Assembly: GCF_019890615.1 (NCBI RefSeq)
Contig: NZ_JAINVZ010000001.1
Coordinates: 310,001-374,000, forward strand
DNA from: Streptantibioticus parmotrematis
Lineage (GTDB): Bacteria; Actinomycetota; Actinomycetes; Streptomycetales; Streptomycetaceae
DNA length: 64,000 nucleotides
Direction of reading: 5' to 3'
Position numbers and translations under genes: made by a program. Within the stretch, counting starts at the first letter, position 1, and each line of letters begins with the position of its first letter. Of this stretch, positions 60,986-64,000 are shown piece after piece. The notes under the pieces are model-generated. The model had not been told where the DNA came from, did no database searches, and was given only the letters and a program-made list of their open reading frames with translations.

Positions 60986-62623
60986 TCAGATCAGGCGCAG
61001 CAGGGCGCGCAGCACCTCGGTCAGCTCGCTCTCGGGGTCCGGCACCGCACCGGAGGACCGCCAGGCGATGAAGCCGTCGGGCCGCACCAGCACCGCCCCC
61101 TCGGGCGTCGTGCCGTGGGAGGCGGCCCAGTCGGCGTCCTGCTCGGTGACGAGGTCCGCGCCGGGCCCGCTGCCCAGGCGGAGGCAGACCAGCGGGACGC
61201 CGAGTCGCGCGGCCACCGCGTCCGCGGTCTTCCGCCAGCGTTCACCGGCCTCCCCGTCGCCCGCCAGCAGCGTCATCCCCCGCTCGTACGCGTCCAGCGT
61301 GGACCGGCGCTCGCCGTCCGCGTCGGTCACCCACAGGTGCGGTGCGCGGCCTCCGGGCACGCCGACCGGTCGGAACTCCTCGGGCACCACCGGCGCCGAA
61401 GGATCGGTGCCGAGCACCGCGCCGTCCTGATAGCGGTAGCCCAGGGCGACCACCATCACGCCCTTGCGCGGGCCGCCGCCGGGAGGTGGCGCGTAGCCGG
61501 GGTGGCTGTGCTCGGCGGAGCGGGCGGAAGCGCGCTCGGCGGTCGCGACCGCTACCGGACGGCGTTCCCGCTCGTAGGTCTCCAGCAGCCCCCGGCCCGC
61601 CCAGCCGTCCAGGACCGCGGCCAGCTTCCAGGCGAGGTTGTGGGCGTCCTGGATGCCGGTGTTGGAGCCGAAGGCGCCGGTGGGGGACATCTCGTGCACG
61701 GCGTCCCCGGCCAGCAGCACCCGCCCGTGCGCGTACCGGTCCGCCACCCGCTCGGCGGCCCGCCACGGCGCCTTCCCGGTGATCTCGACCTCCAGGTCGG
61801 GCACGCCCACCGCGGCGCGGATGTGCGCCGCGCACCGCTCGTCGGTGAAGTCCTCCAGCGTCTCGCCGTCCTGCGGGCGCCAGGGGGCGTGGAACACCCA
61901 GTGCTCGCGGTTGTCGACCGGCAGCAGCACACCCTCGGCCGCGCCGCCCGTCAGGTAGCAGGCGATGAAGCGCCGCTCGCCCACGGTGTCGGCCAGGCGC
62001 TTGGCGCGGAACGTCACGCTGACGTTCGCGAACAGCTCGCCGCTGCCGGACTGCCCGACGCCCAGCCGCTCGCGCACGCCACTGCGCGGGCCGTCGGCCG
62101 CCACGAGGTAGTCGGTGCGCACGTTCCGGCGTCGGCCGGTGTCCCGGTCGAGGAGCACGGCGGTCACGCCCTCGTCGTCCTGCTCGAACGAGACCAGCTC
62201 CGTGCCGAAGCGGATGTCGCCGCCCAGCTGCGTCGCGTACCGCAGCAGGACCGGCTCCAGGTCGTTCTGGCTGCACAGGCACCAGCCGGAGGGGCTGATC
62301 CGGCCCAGCGCACGGCCGGGGTCCATGTCCTTGAAGAGCCACTCGCCCTCCTCCCCGGCGAGGGAGGCGGCCTGCAGGATGCCGTGGTTGTCCGCGAGGA
62401 CGCGGGCGGCGTCGCGGATCAGCGGCTCGACGCCCGCAACCCGGAACAGCTCCATGGTGCGCAGGTTGTTGCCGCGGCCGCGGGGATGGCCCGAGGTGCC
62501 GGAGTGCTTCTCGACCAGCAGGTGGCGCACGCCGAGCCGGCCGAGGAAGACCGAGGTGGACAGCCCCACCAGCGAGCCGCCGACGACGAGGACGGGAACG
62601 TGCGGGGCGGGCGTGGAGGTCAT
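60986..62623 (-). CDS. FAD-dependent aromatic polyketide hydroxylase (WhiE ORFVIII-like)
   Basis: The 545-residue class A flavin monooxygenase has LVVGGSLVGLSTSVFLGRLG, the NADPH/FAD DG motif in YLVAADGPRSGVR, and GRVLLAGDAVHEMSPTGAFGSNTGIQDAHNLAWKL for FAD ribityl binding. A thioredoxin-like C-terminal domain follows. It resembles PgaE/RdmE-type hydroxylases of type II polyketide pathways. ATG 62623 follows GAGGC; an upstream in-frame ATG at 62668 is less likely. It diverges from the SchA/CurD-like gene, the same arrangement as whiE ORFVIII in spore-pigment clusters. Confidence 0.92.
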   Translation of the reverse strand: MTSTPAPHVPVLVVGGSLVGLSTSVFLGRLGVRHLLVEKHSGTSGHPRGRGNNLRTMELFRVAGVEPLIRDAARVLADNHGILQAASLAGEEGEWLFKDMDPGRALGRISPSGWCLCSQNDLEPVLLRYATQLGGDIRFGTELVSFEQDDEGVTAVLLDRDTGRRRNVRTDYLVAADGPRSGVRERLGVGQSGSGELFANVSVTFRAKRLADTVGERRFIACYLTGGAAEGVLLPVDNREHWVFHAPWRPQDGETLEDFTDERCAAHIRAAVGVPDLEVEITGKAPWRAAERVADRYAHGRVLLAGDAVHEMSPTGAFGSNTGIQDAHNLAWKLAAVLDGWAGRGLLETYERERRPVAVATAERASARSAEHSHPGYAPPPGGGPRKGVMVVALGYRYQDGAVLGTDPSAPVVPEEFRPVGVPGGRAPHLWVTDADGERRSTLDAYERGMTLLAGDGEAGERWRKTADAVAARLGVPLVCLRLGSGPGADLVTEQDADWAASHGTTPEGAVLVRPDGFIAWRSSGAVPDPESELTEVLRALLRLI

Positions 62624-62797
62624 GGCTGCCTCTATAACCCGGTCGTCGTTGAATGTTTCGCGGTTCACCCGGATGGCTCACATAAATCGCGCTGATCGGA
62701 TGAATCTGCCCATGGTCGAACAACGTGAGCCTTGGCCCCATCGAGGTTCGGCAATCGACGACAGTCGGTGTGCGACGACGTTGACGGAAGGGTGAGC
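62624..62797. promoter_or_regulatory. Divergent promoter region of the spore-pigment-type genes
   Basis: The 174-bp gap between the divergent hydroxylase and SchA/CurD genes is AT-richer than its surroundings (GTTGAATGTTTCG, CACATAAATCGCG). In whiE clusters the corresponding gap carries a late sporulation promoter and a sigma-F-dependent promoter. I cannot assign exact boxes. Confidence 0.5.
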
Positions 62798-63901
62798 ATG
62801 ACTTCGCCGACCACGACGGTCTCGCAGTCCGCCCTCGACGACTCCCGGCTCCGTGTGGTGCTGCTGGTGGACGTCGTCAGCGGTGCGGAGGACCGTTTCC
62901 TGGAAGCCTACGCGCAGATGTCCCGCCGGGTCAGCGCGGTCCCCGGCCACCTCAGCGACCAGTTGTGCCAGTCGATCGAGAACCCCTCGCAGTGGCTGAT
63001 CACCAGCGAGTGGGAGAGCGCCCTGGCGTTCCTGGCCTGGGTCGACAGCCCCGTCCACCTGGAGATGGTGGAACCCATGCACGGATGCGTGCGCGACACC
63101 CGGTCGCTGCGCTTCAGCGTGATGCGCGAGACGCCCGGCGGCGTCCCGGTGACCGAACACCTCACGGCCCCGCCACGGCGCGGCGACGGTGTGGTGCGGC
63201 ACGCCATCACCTTCACCGTGCGGCCCGGCAGCGAACCGGCCGTCGCCGACATCCTCGCCGGGTACACCTCGCCGCAGCCGGTGGTCGACGACACCACACG
63301 GCTGTGCCGCACCACGTTGTTCATGCACCGCAACCGCGTCGTGCGCGCCGTCGAGGTGCGCGGCGAACTCGTGCGGGCACTGCGGCACGTGGCCGCGCAG
63401 CCCGAGGTGCGCGCGGTCGAGAAGGCCATCGACCCGTACCTGGAACAGGAGCGGGACCTGAACGACCCGATCTCCGCGCGGACCTTCTTCGCGAACGCCG
63501 CGCTGCCCGCCGTGCACCACGTGGGCGTGCCCGCCGACAGCGCGGAGGGCCTGCGGCGGCACGCGCTGCTCTACCCGGCCAAACCCGGCTGCGGCCCGGC
63601 CGTCGCCAGGTTCCTCGCCCGGCACGACGAGCGCGGCGCCGCGCGGCCGGACGAGCCGGTCGCGGCGGCCACCGTCTTCCTCCGCGACGACCTGGTGGTG
63701 CGGCTGGTCGACCTGCGCGGGCCGGCCGCGGAGCATCCGGCGGAGGTCATCGGCGCGGCCGGTCCGCGCAGGACCGCCGTCCTGGCCCGGCTGCTCGACC
63801 TCCCGCCCGAGTCCGCCCCGCACGGCGCGGGCGCCGCCGAACGCCTCCTGGCCGCACACGACATGCGGCTGATCACCGACCGCCGCGCGGCCACCGGTTG
63901 A
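62798..63901 (+). CDS. SchA/CurD-like domain protein (spore pigment/type II PKS cluster)
   Basis: The 367-residue protein matches the SchA/CurD family of aromatic polyketide clusters. An antibiotic-biosynthesis-monooxygenase-like ferredoxin fold is repeated: VVLLVDVVSGAEDRFLEAYAQMSRRVSAVPGHLSDQLCQS with WLITSEWESALAFLAW, then HAITFTVRPGSEPAVADILAGY, and HALLYPAKPGCGPAVARFLARHD. Three such modules can be traced. ATG 62798 has GGAAGGG upstream; GTG 62792 is possible. It is the first gene of a cluster continuing to the right. Confidence 0.9.
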   Translation: MTSPTTTVSQSALDDSRLRVVLLVDVVSGAEDRFLEAYAQMSRRVSAVPGHLSDQLCQSIENPSQWLITSEWESALAFLAWVDSPVHLEMVEPMHGCVRDTRSLRFSVMRETPGGVPVTEHLTAPPRRGDGVVRHAITFTVRPGSEPAVADILAGYTSPQPVVDDTTRLCRTTLFMHRNRVVRAVEVRGELVRALRHVAAQPEVRAVEKAIDPYLEQERDLNDPISARTFFANAALPAVHHVGVPADSAEGLRRHALLYPAKPGCGPAVARFLARHDERGAARPDEPVAAATVFLRDDLVVRLVDLRGPAAEHPAEVIGAAGPRRTAVLARLLDLPPESAPHGAGAAERLLAAHDMRLITDRRAATG

Positions 63902-63981
63902 CCGCGCCCCCGACCCGCTCGACCGACCCGCCTGACCGCCCGCCCGCCCGGCGCACCGTCGCGCCGACAGGAGGAGTGATC

Positions 63982-64000
63982 GTGAACGACGCCCCGAAGT
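63982..64000 (+). CDS. Start of the next gene (truncated by the window edge)
   Basis: GGAGGAG followed by GTGATC and then GTG at 63982 opens a frame reading VNDAPK to the window end. The ribosome-binding site is very strong and the gene follows SchA/CurD by 80 bp. In whiE clusters this position holds a cupin-type cyclase-like gene; only six codons are visible, so the identity is unknown. Confidence 0.55.

Overview
The window is high-GC, tightly packed actinobacterial DNA and almost certainly comes from a Streptomyces chromosome. Reasons: strong third-position GC bias, many GTG starts with four-base stop/start overlaps, a complete gas-vesicle locus in the streptomycete order gvpO-A-F-G-Y-Z-J-L-S-K, a chitosanase with its palindromic operator, a helR-type gene with a rifamycin-associated element, and the edge of a whiE-like spore-pigment (aromatic polyketide) cluster. 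No rRNA, tRNA, CRISPR array or prophage was seen. All functions below are read from sequence motifs and family knowledge; no database search was run.

Left part (1-12.9 kb): a truncated P450 diverges from a TetR gene. Next comes a three-subunit molybdenum hydroxylase operon (PaoABC type, 1.3-4.9 kb) closed by a strong terminator. A five-gene operon follows (5.2-9.0 kb): a 63-residue peptide, an unknown protein, two paralogous DUF6895-like proteins and a serine hydrolase. It looks like a peptide-modification locus and is my best candidate for an undescribed system. An amino-acid permease, a ubiquitin-like/Mut7-C nuclease fusion, a Glu-rich repeat peptide and a secreted GDSL lipase complete this part.

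13-28 kb: threonine degradation (tdh-kbl-LysR); a DUF1330 protein; an MFS exporter; a four-gene redox/hydrolase operon (diiron-like hydrolase, ferredoxin reductase, M24 peptidase-like protein, EphD-like hydrolase/dehydrogenase fusion) divergent from a TetR gene with two perfect palindromes between them; chitosanase csn; helR; and a VOC protein.

28-41 kb: an unusual four-gene operon (YbdK-like ligase, haem-oxygenase-fold iron enzyme, HemK-like methyltransferase, CDGSH protein); a GAF-PP2C phosphatase; a 5'-truncated Rieske relic; an SDR; and the gas-vesicle locus on the minus strand.

41-47 kb is a patchwork: two degraded fragments of the same IS5-type transposase in inverted orientation bracket two secreted HAD phosphatases, an XRE-type regulator, a decayed L-serine dehydratase fragment and a secreted chymotrypsin-fold protease.

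47-64 kb: an FUSC transporter, a GT-C membrane protein, a cyanate detoxification unit (LysR, carbonic anhydrase, cyanase, plus a nucleoside deaminase), a PadR gene with its operator beside an acyl-CoA dehydrogenase, an AtuA/DUF4387 pair, a secreted cyclophilin and a multicopper oxidase. At the right edge a divergent FAD hydroxylase and SchA/CurD-like protein mark the start of a spore-pigment-type cluster that continues beyond the window.
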